This document shows positions 42,739 to 50,816 of a DNA stretch of 64,000 nucleotides, in pieces. The notes beneath the pieces were generated by a model. It saw nothing but the letters and a program-made list of their open reading frames with translations, did not search any database and had not been told where the DNA came from. The number at the start of each line of letters is the position of its first letter. Positions within the stretch are counted from its first letter, which is position 1. Position numbers and translations under genes: made by a program. Origin of the DNA: Vreelandella alkaliphila. Its GTDB lineage: Bacteria; Pseudomonadota; Gammaproteobacteria; Pseudomonadales; Halomonadaceae. The DNA lies in NCBI RefSeq assembly GCF_016107625.1, contig NZ_JABASV010000003.1, positions 343,457-407,456 on the forward strand. Reading direction: 5' to 3'.

Positions 42739-43812
42739 TTAGCCGCTAATGCGTTCAGCAATCGCTTGACCCAGACTTAGCGTATTGCCTAGCCCGCCAA
42801 TATCTCGTGTGAGTACTTGGCTGTTGCCTTCGCTCAACACGTCTTCAATGGCTTTCACCATCGTATCAGCGGCTTCTTGATAGCCCAGGTGCTCTAGCAT
42901 CATGGCACCGGACCAGATTTGGCCAATCGGGTTAGCAATACCTTTGCCAGCGATGTCTGGAGCGCTGCCGTGAACTGGTTCGAACAGGCTGGGGAACATG
43001 CCTTCCGGGTTGATATTAGCAGAGGGCGCAATGCCGATAGTGCCGGTGCAGGCGGGGCCAAGGTCTGAAAGAATATCGCCAAACAGGTTACTGCCAACCA
43101 CCACATCAAACCAATCTGGATGCAGCACAAAGTTAGCGGTCAGAATATCAATGTGAAACTTATCCACTGCAATGTCGGGATACTGCTTGGCCATTTCGGC
43201 AACCCGCTCATCCCAGTAGGGCATAGTGATTGAAATGCCGTTGGACTTGGTGGCTGAGGTGAGCTTTTTACGCGGGCGGGTTTGCGCAAGCTCAAACGCA
43301 TACTTCAGCACTCGGTCGACGCCGACTCGGCTCATCACCGTCTCTTGAAGCACAATTTCACGCTCGGTGCCTTCAAACATTTTGCCGCCGACACTTGAAT
43401 ACTCGCCTTCGGTGTTTTCGCGCACTACGTAAAAGTCGATATCGCCTGGCTCGCGGCCTGCTAATGGACTTTTGATGCCCGGCATCAGTTTGCAGGGGCG
43501 TAAGTTGATGTACTGGTCAAACTGGCGACGAAACTGTAGCAACGAGCCCCAGAGTGAAATATGGTCGGGCACTTTGTCGGGCCAGCCGACGGCACCATAA
43601 AATAGCGCATCAAAATCTTTGAGCTGCTCAAACCAGTCGTCGGGCAGCATTTTACCGTGCTCTAGATAATAGTCACAGCTGCCAAATTCAAACGTTGTGA
43701 ATGCTAGGTCAATGTTAAAACGCTTTGCGGCAGCTTCCAGGGCGCGAATGCCTTCGGGCATGACTTCGGTGCCAATACCGTCGCCAGCGATGACTGCAAT
43801 GCGGTGGGCCAT
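42739..43812 (-). CDS. dmlA: Tartrate/D-malate dehydrogenase (beta-decarboxylating, isopropylmalate dehydrogenase family)
   Basis: 357 aa NAD-dependent enzyme. N-terminal IAVIAGDGIGTEVMPE; substrate-specificity stretch FDALFYGAVGWPDKVPDHIS; basic region INLRPCKLMPG; VRENTEGEYSSVGG; KSNGISITMPYW; metal aspartates in NLFGDILSDLGP; and EPVHGSAPDIAGKGIANP in part. The WPDKVPDHISLWG-type loop favours tartrate dehydrogenase/D-malate dehydrogenase over LeuB; the exact substrate is unproved. AAGGAG precedes the ATG. A lipocalin gene lies 17 nt upstream on the same strand and may be cotranscribed. Confidence 0.85.
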   Translation of the reverse strand: MAHRIAVIAGDGIGTEVMPEGIRALEAAAKRFNIDLAFTTFEFGSCDYYLEHGKMLPDDWFEQLKDFDALFYGAVGWPDKVPDHISLWGSLLQFRRQFDQYINLRPCKLMPGIKSPLAGREPGDIDFYVVRENTEGEYSSVGGKMFEGTEREIVLQETVMSRVGVDRVLKYAFELAQTRPRKKLTSATKSNGISITMPYWDERVAEMAKQYPDIAVDKFHIDILTANFVLHPDWFDVVVGSNLFGDILSDLGPACTGTIGIAPSANINPEGMFPSLFEPVHGSAPDIAGKGIANPIGQIWSGAMMLEHLGYQEAADTMVKAIEDVLSEGNSQVLTRDIGGLGNTLSLGQAIAERISG

Positions 43813-43829
43813 AGTGGCTCCTTCTGTGA

Positions 43830-44399
43830 TTAGCGTTCGGGGCAGGTTTGATCTTGTACGACGTCAATCAATTCATTAGTGGGGAAATTAAGCTCGGCGG
43901 CGCGCTGGCGTAGTCGCTCTTCCACCGCGCTTTCCATGACTGGTGTACGCGAGAGAATCCATAGGTAGTCGCGGTTTGGGCCTGATACCAGCGCCCACTG
44001 ATAGTCTTCATCCAGTTCTAAAACGTTATAGCCGCCATAAAAAGGGCCAAAGAAGCTGACTTTTAACCGCCCGATGTTTTCTTCGTCAATAAAGTAGGCG
44101 CGGCCTTCAGCTTCATTCCATTCTTGCTCTGTGAGATTGTAGCCCCGGTTGATAACGCGCACGCCGCCATCGTCACGTAGGCTGTAGCTAGCCGTTACGC
44201 AGTCTAAGTCTCGTTCAAAGGAGTGATCCAGGCGGGCGATTTCATACCACTGACCTAAATAGCGGTTAAGTTCAAAGCCTGTGACAGGCTCGGTGCCGTC
44301 AGGAATGCCGGTGCAGCCAGTTAATACAAGGCTACTGAAGGCCATAAGCCCAGCAATTTTCCCCACTTTCTTCTTTGGTGTTTGGGCGGAAATGAGCAT
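43830..44399 (-). CDS. blc: Outer membrane lipoprotein lipocalin (Blc)
   Basis: 189 aa. Lipobox LVLTGC gives an N-terminal lipidated cysteine near residue 29. Lipocalin motifs: NRYLGQWYEIARLDHSFER, DYQWALVSGPNRDYLWILSR in part (GPNRDYLWILSR). The barrel binds fatty acids or lysophospholipids in characterised members and may help membrane maintenance under stress. AGGAG precedes the ATG. It lies directly before the dehydrogenase gene. Confidence 0.93.
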   Translation of the reverse strand: MLISAQTPKKKVGKIAGLMAFSSLVLTGCTGIPDGTEPVTGFELNRYLGQWYEIARLDHSFERDLDCVTASYSLRDDGGVRVINRGYNLTEQEWNEAEGRAYFIDEENIGRLKVSFFGPFYGGYNVLELDEDYQWALVSGPNRDYLWILSRTPVMESAVEERLRQRAAELNFPTNELIDVVQDQTCPER

Positions 44400-44570
44400 T
44401 ACACGCTCCTAATGACTGCATGGTATATAAGTGTTAAATCTATCAGTATGGCGAAATAAGCGCTATTAACGGTTTCTTTTGGAGGTGCTATTGCCGGAAG
44501 GAAGTGAAAATAGGCTATGGTATTTCTGTACCGAGTAAGCCCTTACAATACCTACAACAAAGGAGTGTTT

Positions 44571-44999
44571 ATGTGGCATCAACAAGAGATTCACTTACCC
44601 GAAATGCCTAGGGGCTTTCATCTAATTACGGATGAAATCGCCAGGGCACTGCCGTGCTTGGCCGAGTGCAGTCAAGGGCTACTGCACCTGCAGTTAATGC
44701 ATACCTCTGCCTCACTTACGCTAAATGAAAACTCCGATCCTGATGTCCGTCACGACCTGGATGCCTTTATCCGCCGCTTAGTACCTGAAGGACTAAGCTA
44801 TTTTCGCCACACTCTTGAAGGCCCCGACGATATGCCTGCTCATGTCGCCTCTAGCTTACTGGGTACTCAGCTGACGCTAGCCATACGTGATGGCCGCTTG
44901 GCGCTGGGCACCTGGCAGGGGTTGTGGTTAGGTGAGCATCGAGAGCAAGGAGGTTCGCGCCGTTTGTTGGCAACGATAAACGGTCGTGAAGCGAATTGA
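44571..44999 (+). CDS. yjbQ: YjbQ/UPF0047 family protein
   Basis: 142 aa, full length for the family. Conserved histidines form the presumed metal site: LMHTSASLTLNENSDPDVRHD and RHTLEGPDDMPAHV. The conserved end is LGTWQGLWLGEHREQGGSRR. E. coli YjbQ has weak thiamine-phosphate synthase activity, but its real role is unsettled. The ATG at 44571 has AAGGAG upstream and matches the family start; a codon at 44517 would add 18 residues. Confidence 0.93.
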   Translation: MWHQQEIHLPEMPRGFHLITDEIARALPCLAECSQGLLHLQLMHTSASLTLNENSDPDVRHDLDAFIRRLVPEGLSYFRHTLEGPDDMPAHVASSLLGTQLTLAIRDGRLALGTWQGLWLGEHREQGGSRRLLATINGREAN

Positions 45000-45050
45000 A
45001 CATCCGATCTCTTTCTTTTCTAACGTCTTCTATTCAATAAGCGCCTCTAC

Positions 45051-47288
45051 ATGCTTCGACGCTCTTTTCGCCTGACTCGTCAGCGCTGGCTGAGACTTCT
45101 GTTTGTGCTCAACCTCGCGTTGGTGGCGGGGCTGGTTATTCACCAAATATGGCTCTATGTGGCTGAGCCTAAATTTGAGGCATTGCACACTAGAGAAGTA
45201 GCGGATATCCGTGAGCAACTCGCTGGACGAAACACCTACCGTTTTGCGGTGGTAGGTAATATCAATAATTCAGTGAATGTGTTTCAGGATGAAATTATTC
45301 CCAGGATGAACCAAAGCGATATTGATTTTATGGTGTCAGCGGGGAACGCAGTGAGTGGGGGGCAGCAGGAGAGTTACAAGGCGATTTACCAAAGCTTAGA
45401 GCAGTTAAACGTGCCGTATGTGCTGACTTACGGTGACCATGAAAGCAATGATTTTGGCAGTTATCTTTTCTATGAATACTTTGGCCCGCATTTTTATTCC
45501 TTCGTTGCGGGTAACAGCCATTTCATCTTTTTGGATGGCACGGGTAAGTCGTCTACCTCATGGCAGCTAGATTGGTTAGAGCGCGAGCTGGCTGCCTCGG
45601 AAGCGCAGCATCGGTTTTTGTTCATTGGCTTGCCACTGCATAACGTGATTAGCGATGCGCCCTTATTTGAAGCCGATAATTACCTCAATGATCCACGGTT
45701 GAGTGAAGGTATTATGCGCCTGTCGGAGCAGTATGCGGTGGACAGCGTGTTTTCGGCAAACCTGTCGCTTTATTCACACCAAACGGTAAATGGGGTGGAT
45801 TACGTCACCACGGGTGGTGCTGGCGGCATTTTGATGGATGCAAATGACAGGTTTCATCACTATGTGGTGGTCGAGGTAAATGGCGAAAATGTGACAATAA
45901 CGCCCGTTCGGCTGAATGTGGATAGTCCAGGCTGGTGGCGTATGCTAAGCAGCGTTGCCTCAACGGTTTATGCGTTTTTTTACGTCAGCTACCCTCGCTT
46001 CCTGCTCATTGTCGGAGTGTTGTCACTACTGGCGATGCGCTTGTACCGACTGATTTTTGAAGAGCGCCACTATTACCCAGATTTTGATATCGATCCAACA
46101 CCGTATCTAGAGAAGCCCCTGCGGGTGGCGATGATATCGAATAACTATTTCCCGTTCGTATCCGGTGTGTCGGTTTCCGTGGAGCGACTTCGTCAGGGGC
46201 TTAGCGAGTTAAAACATCAGGTGCAGTTGTTGGTGCCCCGTTATCGGGAAGCGTGGCAAGACGATGATACGATCTTGCGTGTACCCACTATGATGGCCTT
46301 TGGTGAAAAGCGTGAGTTCCGTTTGACCAATCCGTTTAGTGCACGTTTTCGCCGCTGCCTGCACCGCTTTAAACCGGATATTATCCATGTCCATCATCCT
46401 TTTTGGCTGGGGTCGATGGGGCTATGGATGGGGCGCCGGCTACGTGTGCCGGTTGTCTATACCTATCACACGCGGTTAGAGCATTACGCACACTTTGTGC
46501 CGCTTCCTGGGGCTCTGTTTCGTAATTTGATTTCCCATTCGTTGATCAAACACTTCTCTAACCGTTGCCAAGGCGTCATCGTGCCCACCTACTCGGCAGA
46601 AGAGTATCTGCGCATGATTGGGGTGAAAACACCGACGCTGATACAGCCTACGGGCATTGATGCGGCGCGATTCGCCGACACAGATCGTGATGCGTTGGAA
46701 GAGCTGCGCCATCAGCTTTCCATCGACCCAGCCGATACGGTGTTGGTGAGTGTCTCGAGAATTAGCCAAGAAAAAAATATTGGTTTTATGCTGGAGGCAT
46801 TGGCGGAGTTGAAAAGCCAGGGGAGCCAGTCGTTGCGCTTGTTGTTAATTGGTGATGGCCCAGATCGACAAACCATTCAGCAGCATATAGAAGCGTTGGC
46901 GTTGCAGGAGCAAGTGACCTTGGTGGGCGCTGTGCCGCCGGAGGATATGGCACGCTATTACCACTTAGGTGACATCTTTGTGTTTGCATCTACTTCTGAA
47001 ACTCAAGGCATGGTGATTTTAGAAGCCATGGCCGCAGGCTTGCCAGTTGTTGCGGTACGCTCTAGTGGTATTGATGACGTAGTGCGTGATGGCTTTAATG
47101 GCTATAAAACGCCGCAAAATCGGCAAAAGTGGGGTCAGCGGGTGATGGCGTTAGCCGAGGATAACGCGTTGCGGGTTACCCTGGGCAAGCAGGCAAAAAT
47201 ATTTGCTAACGACTATGATATCGCTAAGTTTGCAGGGGCGGTCGCGCATTTCTATGCCGAAGTACTGGCCAAGTATTACGCGAAATAG
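45051..47288 (+). CDS. Metallophosphoesterase-like domain fused to GT4-type glycosyltransferase, membrane anchored
   Basis: 745 aa. An N-terminal transmembrane helix (about 15-35) is followed by a calcineurin-like phosphoesterase fold (about 60-280). A hydrophobic pair (about 300-335) is followed by a GT-B glycosyltransferase (about 365-740) with ISNNYFPFVSGVSVSVERL, DIIHVHHPFWLG, QPTGIDAARF, SRISQEKNIGFMLEAL and the EX7E motif ETQGMVILEA. In the phosphoesterase part the metal motifs are altered: VGNIN (65-73) where GDxH is expected, AGN (97-99) for GDN, YGDHE (127-131) for GNHE, and GLPLHN for HxPxH. Several ligands are lost, so this part may be non-catalytic. The likely role is envelope glycan or glycolipid synthesis; the acceptor is unknown. 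Confidence 0.78.
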   Translation: MLRRSFRLTRQRWLRLLFVLNLALVAGLVIHQIWLYVAEPKFEALHTREVADIREQLAGRNTYRFAVVGNINNSVNVFQDEIIPRMNQSDIDFMVSAGNAVSGGQQESYKAIYQSLEQLNVPYVLTYGDHESNDFGSYLFYEYFGPHFYSFVAGNSHFIFLDGTGKSSTSWQLDWLERELAASEAQHRFLFIGLPLHNVISDAPLFEADNYLNDPRLSEGIMRLSEQYAVDSVFSANLSLYSHQTVNGVDYVTTGGAGGILMDANDRFHHYVVVEVNGENVTITPVRLNVDSPGWWRMLSSVASTVYAFFYVSYPRFLLIVGVLSLLAMRLYRLIFEERHYYPDFDIDPTPYLEKPLRVAMISNNYFPFVSGVSVSVERLRQGLSELKHQVQLLVPRYREAWQDDDTILRVPTMMAFGEKREFRLTNPFSARFRRCLHRFKPDIIHVHHPFWLGSMGLWMGRRLRVPVVYTYHTRLEHYAHFVPLPGALFRNLISHSLIKHFSNRCQGVIVPTYSAEEYLRMIGVKTPTLIQPTGIDAARFADTDRDALEELRHQLSIDPADTVLVSVSRISQEKNIGFMLEALAELKSQGSQSLRLLLIGDGPDRQTIQQHIEALALQEQVTLVGAVPPEDMARYYHLGDIFVFASTSETQGMVILEAMAAGLPVVAVRSSGIDDVVRDGFNGYKTPQNRQKWGQRVMALAEDNALRVTLGKQAKIFANDYDIAKFAGAVAHFYAEVLAKYYAK

Positions 47289-47296
47289 CCCACACT

Positions 47297-47992
47297 TTAG
47301 GCTGTGTCGTTGTTGTTTTTGCTAGACCGAGAGGTCGCTACGCGCTTTAGCAACCATAGCAGCCCCACGCCAGCGCCAAGGCCTATTACCGCCCACGCTA
47401 ATTCTTGATGAGACGCCGCGGTGAATAGTGCGCCCAATTGGCTTCCTAGCAGTATTACTGCCGCGAGCCCAGGCACAATTCCCAAGGTCGAACCGATCAT
47501 GTAGTCGCGAAAATTAAGATGAAACGCGCCGGCCAGCATATTGGTGAGCGTGAAAGGGGCTAAGGGCAACAGATTGATCACCGTCATGGTGCGAATGCCG
47601 CGCCTGGATAAGTAGCCGGAAAGCCCACGCAAATGGCGTCCGCCATAGCGCATTAGCGCATCGCGCCCCATCCAATGGCCTACCCAGTAAGACGCTACCG
47701 AAGAACTAAGCGTACCCAGCGTGGCATAAGCCAGTCCCCAAAGCGGCCCAAACAGTAGGCCGGTCAATACGACTAGCAGGCTTAATGGAAACATGATCAG
47801 TAACGAGCCGGTATAAACGGCTATCACGGCGACAAACATCCAGGGAGCTTGCTTCCATTGACTGATGGTGGACGCTAGCTCGGTCAGGTGGGTTTCGGTG
47901 AGTAAGCCTTGCTGCTGAAGCCAGCGCCACATGATACCCAGCATTACTACTACAACGACTAGCCCAATGCCTTTTAGTAACGTGCGTGACAT
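47297..47992 (-). CDS. TVP38/TMEM64 (DedA-like) membrane protein
   Basis: 231 aa with about five to six hydrophobic segments. The family core, with conserved glycines, is seen in LLVVLTGLLFGPLWGLAYATLG in part (GLLFGPLWGLAYATLG), VASYWVGHWMGRDALMRYGGR in part, and NLLPLAPFTLTNMLAGAF. Members are implicated in lipid transport or scrambling. The ATG at 47992 is chosen because GAGGAA lies upstream; the frame opens 22 codons earlier. The gene ends 9 bp from the end of the convergent glycosyltransferase fusion. Confidence 0.85.
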   Translation of the reverse strand: MSRTLLKGIGLVVVVVMLGIMWRWLQQQGLLTETHLTELASTISQWKQAPWMFVAVIAVYTGSLLIMFPLSLLVVLTGLLFGPLWGLAYATLGTLSSSVASYWVGHWMGRDALMRYGGRHLRGLSGYLSRRGIRTMTVINLLPLAPFTLTNMLAGAFHLNFRDYMIGSTLGIVPGLAAVILLGSQLGALFTAASHQELAWAVIGLGAGVGLLWLLKRVATSRSSKNNNDTA

Positions 47993-48201
47993 CTGTTTCC
48001 TCGTCGCTGGTACTAAACAGCGACAGCATACGTTAGAGGCGTAACAGGATGAAATCATATTCGGTGTTTAAGCGCGGCTAATGAGACCAATTTAGTTAGT
48101 GGTAATGGCTGTCTGATAGGAATTTTTCCATTTTTCTTGCCATTTTGGTGCAGCCGTGAAGAATGAGGCGCCTCCACTGTTATACAAAAGGCGCGTTACC
48201 T

Positions 48202-49653
48202 ATGGATTTTACTCTTCCTCCTCTGTTGACGGCGATGGTTGATCGCGGCAACGGACTGCTATGGGGCAGTGTGCTGATCTACCTGCTGATCGGTGCTGGC
48301 CTCTACTTCACTATCATGACCCGCGGTATCCAAGTACGTTATTTCGGGCACATGTTCAAACTGCTGCGCAGTTCACGTCAATCTAACGGCGGTATCTCTT
48401 CTTTTCAGGCACTTTCTACCAGTCTGGCGGCACGGGTAGGTACCGGTAACCTAGCTGGTGTGGCGGTAGCGATTTATTTTGGTGGTCCCGGCGCGATCTT
48501 TTGGATGTGGATGACCGCTATGGTGGGTATGGCGACCAGTTTTGTGGAGTCCACTCTAGCCCAGGCCTATAAAGTTGATCACGGTGATAACACCTTCCGT
48601 GGTGGCCCGGCTCGCTATATTGAACGTGGCCTGGGGCTTCGCTGGCTGGCAGTGCTGTTTTCAATCTGCTTGATCATCGCGTTCGGGTTGGCGTTTAACA
48701 GCGTACAGGCCAACTCCATCGCCCAGGCCATGGAACAGGCATTTGCCATTCCCACCTGGGCCATGGGGTTAGTTCTGATGGCGGTGGTTGCGCCCATTAT
48801 ATTTGGTGGCCTGAAGTCGATTGCTAAAGTAGCTGAGTTAGTGGTGCCGCTGATGGCACTGTTGTATTTGCTGCTGGCTCTCACGGTGGTGGCGCTCAAT
48901 ATCAGCGATTTGCCCGCTGCCTTTATGACCATTATTAAAAGTGCGTTTGGTTTAGAGCAGGCGGCTGGTGGCGCAATGGGGTATGCCATTTCTCAAGCCA
49001 TTATGAACGGTATTCAGCGTGGTCTGTTTTCTAACGAGGCGGGTATGGGGTCGGCGCCCAATGCTGCCGCGACCGCCAGCACTCGGCCAGACCATCCCGC
49101 TGCACAGGGTTTTATTCAAATGCTGGGCGTGTTCTTAGACACCTTGGTCATTTGTACTGCCACTGCGGCCATCATCATTATGGCTGGGCCTGAGCTGCTG
49201 GCTGGCGAAGAAAACAACGGTATTCAGCTTACCCAAATAGCGCTCTCTAGCCATGTGGGTGATTGGGGCGGTATGTTTATTGCCGTGGCGATCTTGCTGT
49301 TTGCATTCACTTCGGTGATCGCTAACTACTCATACGGTGAATCTAATATTGAGTACTTGGCAGGCCGTCGTGCGCCTATTGCGGTGCTGATTTATCGCTT
49401 GGCGGTACTCGGCATGGTGATGATAGGCTCGGTTGCAAGCTTAGGTGCTATCTGGAATTTTGCCGATCTTTCCATGGGTATGATGGCAGTGATTAACTTA
49501 GTGGCTATTTTGCTGCTGTCGCCGATTGCCTTCGCACTGTTCCGTGATTACGACGCTCAGTTGAAAGCAGGTCAAGAGCCTGTCTTTGATCCCAGTAAAT
49601 TCCCTAAATTGGTAAATAAAGTAGATCCTAGCGCGTGGCCAAAGCGGAAATAA
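48202..49653 (+). CDS. Sodium:alanine symporter, AGCS family
   Basis: 483 aa inner-membrane symporter taking up alanine or glycine with Na+. Signatures: ARVGTGNLAGVAVAIYFGGP and FSNEAGMGSAPNAAATA, plus about ten hydrophobic segments. GGPARYIERGLGLRW is typical of the group. The ATG at 48202 gives MDFTLPPLL; the frame opens 13 codons earlier. A Na+-driven importer suits a halophile. A terminator follows at 49679. Confidence 0.93.
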   Translation: MDFTLPPLLTAMVDRGNGLLWGSVLIYLLIGAGLYFTIMTRGIQVRYFGHMFKLLRSSRQSNGGISSFQALSTSLAARVGTGNLAGVAVAIYFGGPGAIFWMWMTAMVGMATSFVESTLAQAYKVDHGDNTFRGGPARYIERGLGLRWLAVLFSICLIIAFGLAFNSVQANSIAQAMEQAFAIPTWAMGLVLMAVVAPIIFGGLKSIAKVAELVVPLMALLYLLLALTVVALNISDLPAAFMTIIKSAFGLEQAAGGAMGYAISQAIMNGIQRGLFSNEAGMGSAPNAAATASTRPDHPAAQGFIQMLGVFLDTLVICTATAAIIIMAGPELLAGEENNGIQLTQIALSSHVGDWGGMFIAVAILLFAFTSVIANYSYGESNIEYLAGRRAPIAVLIYRLAVLGMVMIGSVASLGAIWNFADLSMGMMAVINLVAILLLSPIAFALFRDYDAQLKAGQEPVFDPSKFPKLVNKVDPSAWPKRK

Positions 49654-49678
49654 ACGCTATTTTTTGACGCGATAGACG

Positions 49679-49716
49679 AAAGCCCCGTTACTGCGAGCAC
49701 AGCAGAGCGGGGCTTT
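49679..49716 (+). terminator. Terminator after the AGCS symporter
   Basis: Stem AAAGCCCCG/CGGGGCTTT with an inner CTGC/GCAG pairing, followed by TTTTGTTG. Confidence 0.75.
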
Positions 49717-49834
49717 TTGTTGTTGATAAATTCGATTTTTTCGAATGAGATAGGGGAAACGTTGCGCTTTTTTTAATCGAAAAGCGCCGTAAAATAGTTA
49801 CCAGAGTTCCCACTAATACGTTAGGAAATTATCC

Positions 49835-50440
49835 ATGACCACACGTGCACTGCTTGTAACTTCTTCTATTCTAAGTGAAAACGGCCAGTCCAATGCGTTG
49901 GCCAACCATTTTAAAACCAAAACGGAAGCCCACGATGTAGTGGTTACTCATCGTGATGTAGTGGCTAACGCGTTACCGCACCTTGCGATCGAAGAGCTCG
50001 GTGCATGGCAGACACCCGCAAACGAGCGCAACGCCGATCAGCAGGCACTAGCAGCTCACTCTGACGAATTGTTGGCAGAGCTACGGGCGAGTGATGTCCT
50101 GGTACTGGCGGTTCCGCTGTATAATTTAGGTATCCCGTCCCAGCTGAAAGCGTGGTTTGACCGCGTACTGCGCGCTGGTGAAACCTTCCGCTACACTGAA
50201 AATGGCCCGCAGGGTTTGCTTGAAGGTAAGCGTGCGATTATTTTAGCTGCTCGCGGTGGCCAGTACGCAGGGACTGAATTAGACAGCCAAACGCCACATC
50301 TTAAAGCCATGCTCGGTTTAATGGGCATTAGCGATGTGGATGTGGTCTTTGCGGAAGGCTTGAATATGGGTGACGCTCAGCGTGATGCTGCGCTAAAAGA
50401 AGCGTTTCAAGCGATCGATCAACTGGTCGAAACACTCTAG
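49835..50440 (+). CDS. azoR: FMN-dependent NADH-azoreductase
   Basis: 201 aa flavodoxin-like oxidoreductase reducing azo dyes and quinones. Seen: SSILSENGQSNALANHF, where the Ser/Asn loop binds FMN phosphate; the central VPLYNLGIPSQLKAWFDRV; GETFRYTENGP; and AARGGQYAG. The ATG follows a moderate ribosome site (AGGA). Full length for AzoR. It lies alone between two terminator-bounded units and a small alkyltransferase-like gene 27 nt downstream. Confidence 0.92.
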   Translation: MTTRALLVTSSILSENGQSNALANHFKTKTEAHDVVVTHRDVVANALPHLAIEELGAWQTPANERNADQQALAAHSDELLAELRASDVLVLAVPLYNLGIPSQLKAWFDRVLRAGETFRYTENGPQGLLEGKRAIILAARGGQYAGTELDSQTPHLKAMLGLMGISDVDVVFAEGLNMGDAQRDAALKEAFQAIDQLVETL

Positions 50441-50467
50441 TAACACGTTGATTTACAAGAGGTGGTA

Positions 50468-50767
50468 ATGCCACGCCCTGAACTGCTCGAACAGATTTAT
50501 ACCATTGTTGATCAGATTCCTGCTGGGCGGGTAACCACCTACGGGCGTATCGCGGCGATGACGGAAGGCGCCACGCCGCGCATGGTTGGCTCGGCGATGC
50601 GCCACTTACCAGAAGGGCATCAGCTACCCTGGCATCGCGTCATTGCTGCGTCGCTAACGCTAGCCGACCACGGCGGTGCTGATCGCCAGCATCAGAAACT
50701 GCGCGATGAAGGCGTTATGTTTGATAGCAAAGGGCGTGTGCCTGCCCATCTTGTCTGGCCTGATTGA
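50468..50767 (+). CDS. Alkyltransferase-like protein (ATL)
   Basis: 99 aa. The MGMT C-terminal fold is present: IPAGRVTTYGRIAAM and PRMVGSAMRHLP, which holds the recognition helix. The active-site motif is PWHRV where O6-alkylguanine-DNA alkyltransferases have PCHRV, so the acceptor cysteine is replaced by tryptophan. That change defines ATL proteins, which bind O6-alkylguanine and recruit nucleotide excision repair. The ATG at 50468 is preferred over GTG 50462 because it sits at good distance from AGAGG. Confidence 0.92.
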   Translation: MPRPELLEQIYTIVDQIPAGRVTTYGRIAAMTEGATPRMVGSAMRHLPEGHQLPWHRVIAASLTLADHGGADRQHQKLRDEGVMFDSKGRVPAHLVWPD

Positions 50768-50784
50768 GCCAGAAGCGCTTTAAA

Positions 50785-50813
50785 AATAACGCCGCCCATT
50801 CGGCGGCGTTATT
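50785..50813. terminator. Bidirectional terminator between the ATL and GNAT-nitrilase genes
   Basis: Perfect 12-bp stem AATAACGCCGCC/GGCGGCGTTATT with a CATTC loop, between convergent genes. Confidence 0.85.
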
Positions 50814-50816
50814 GGT

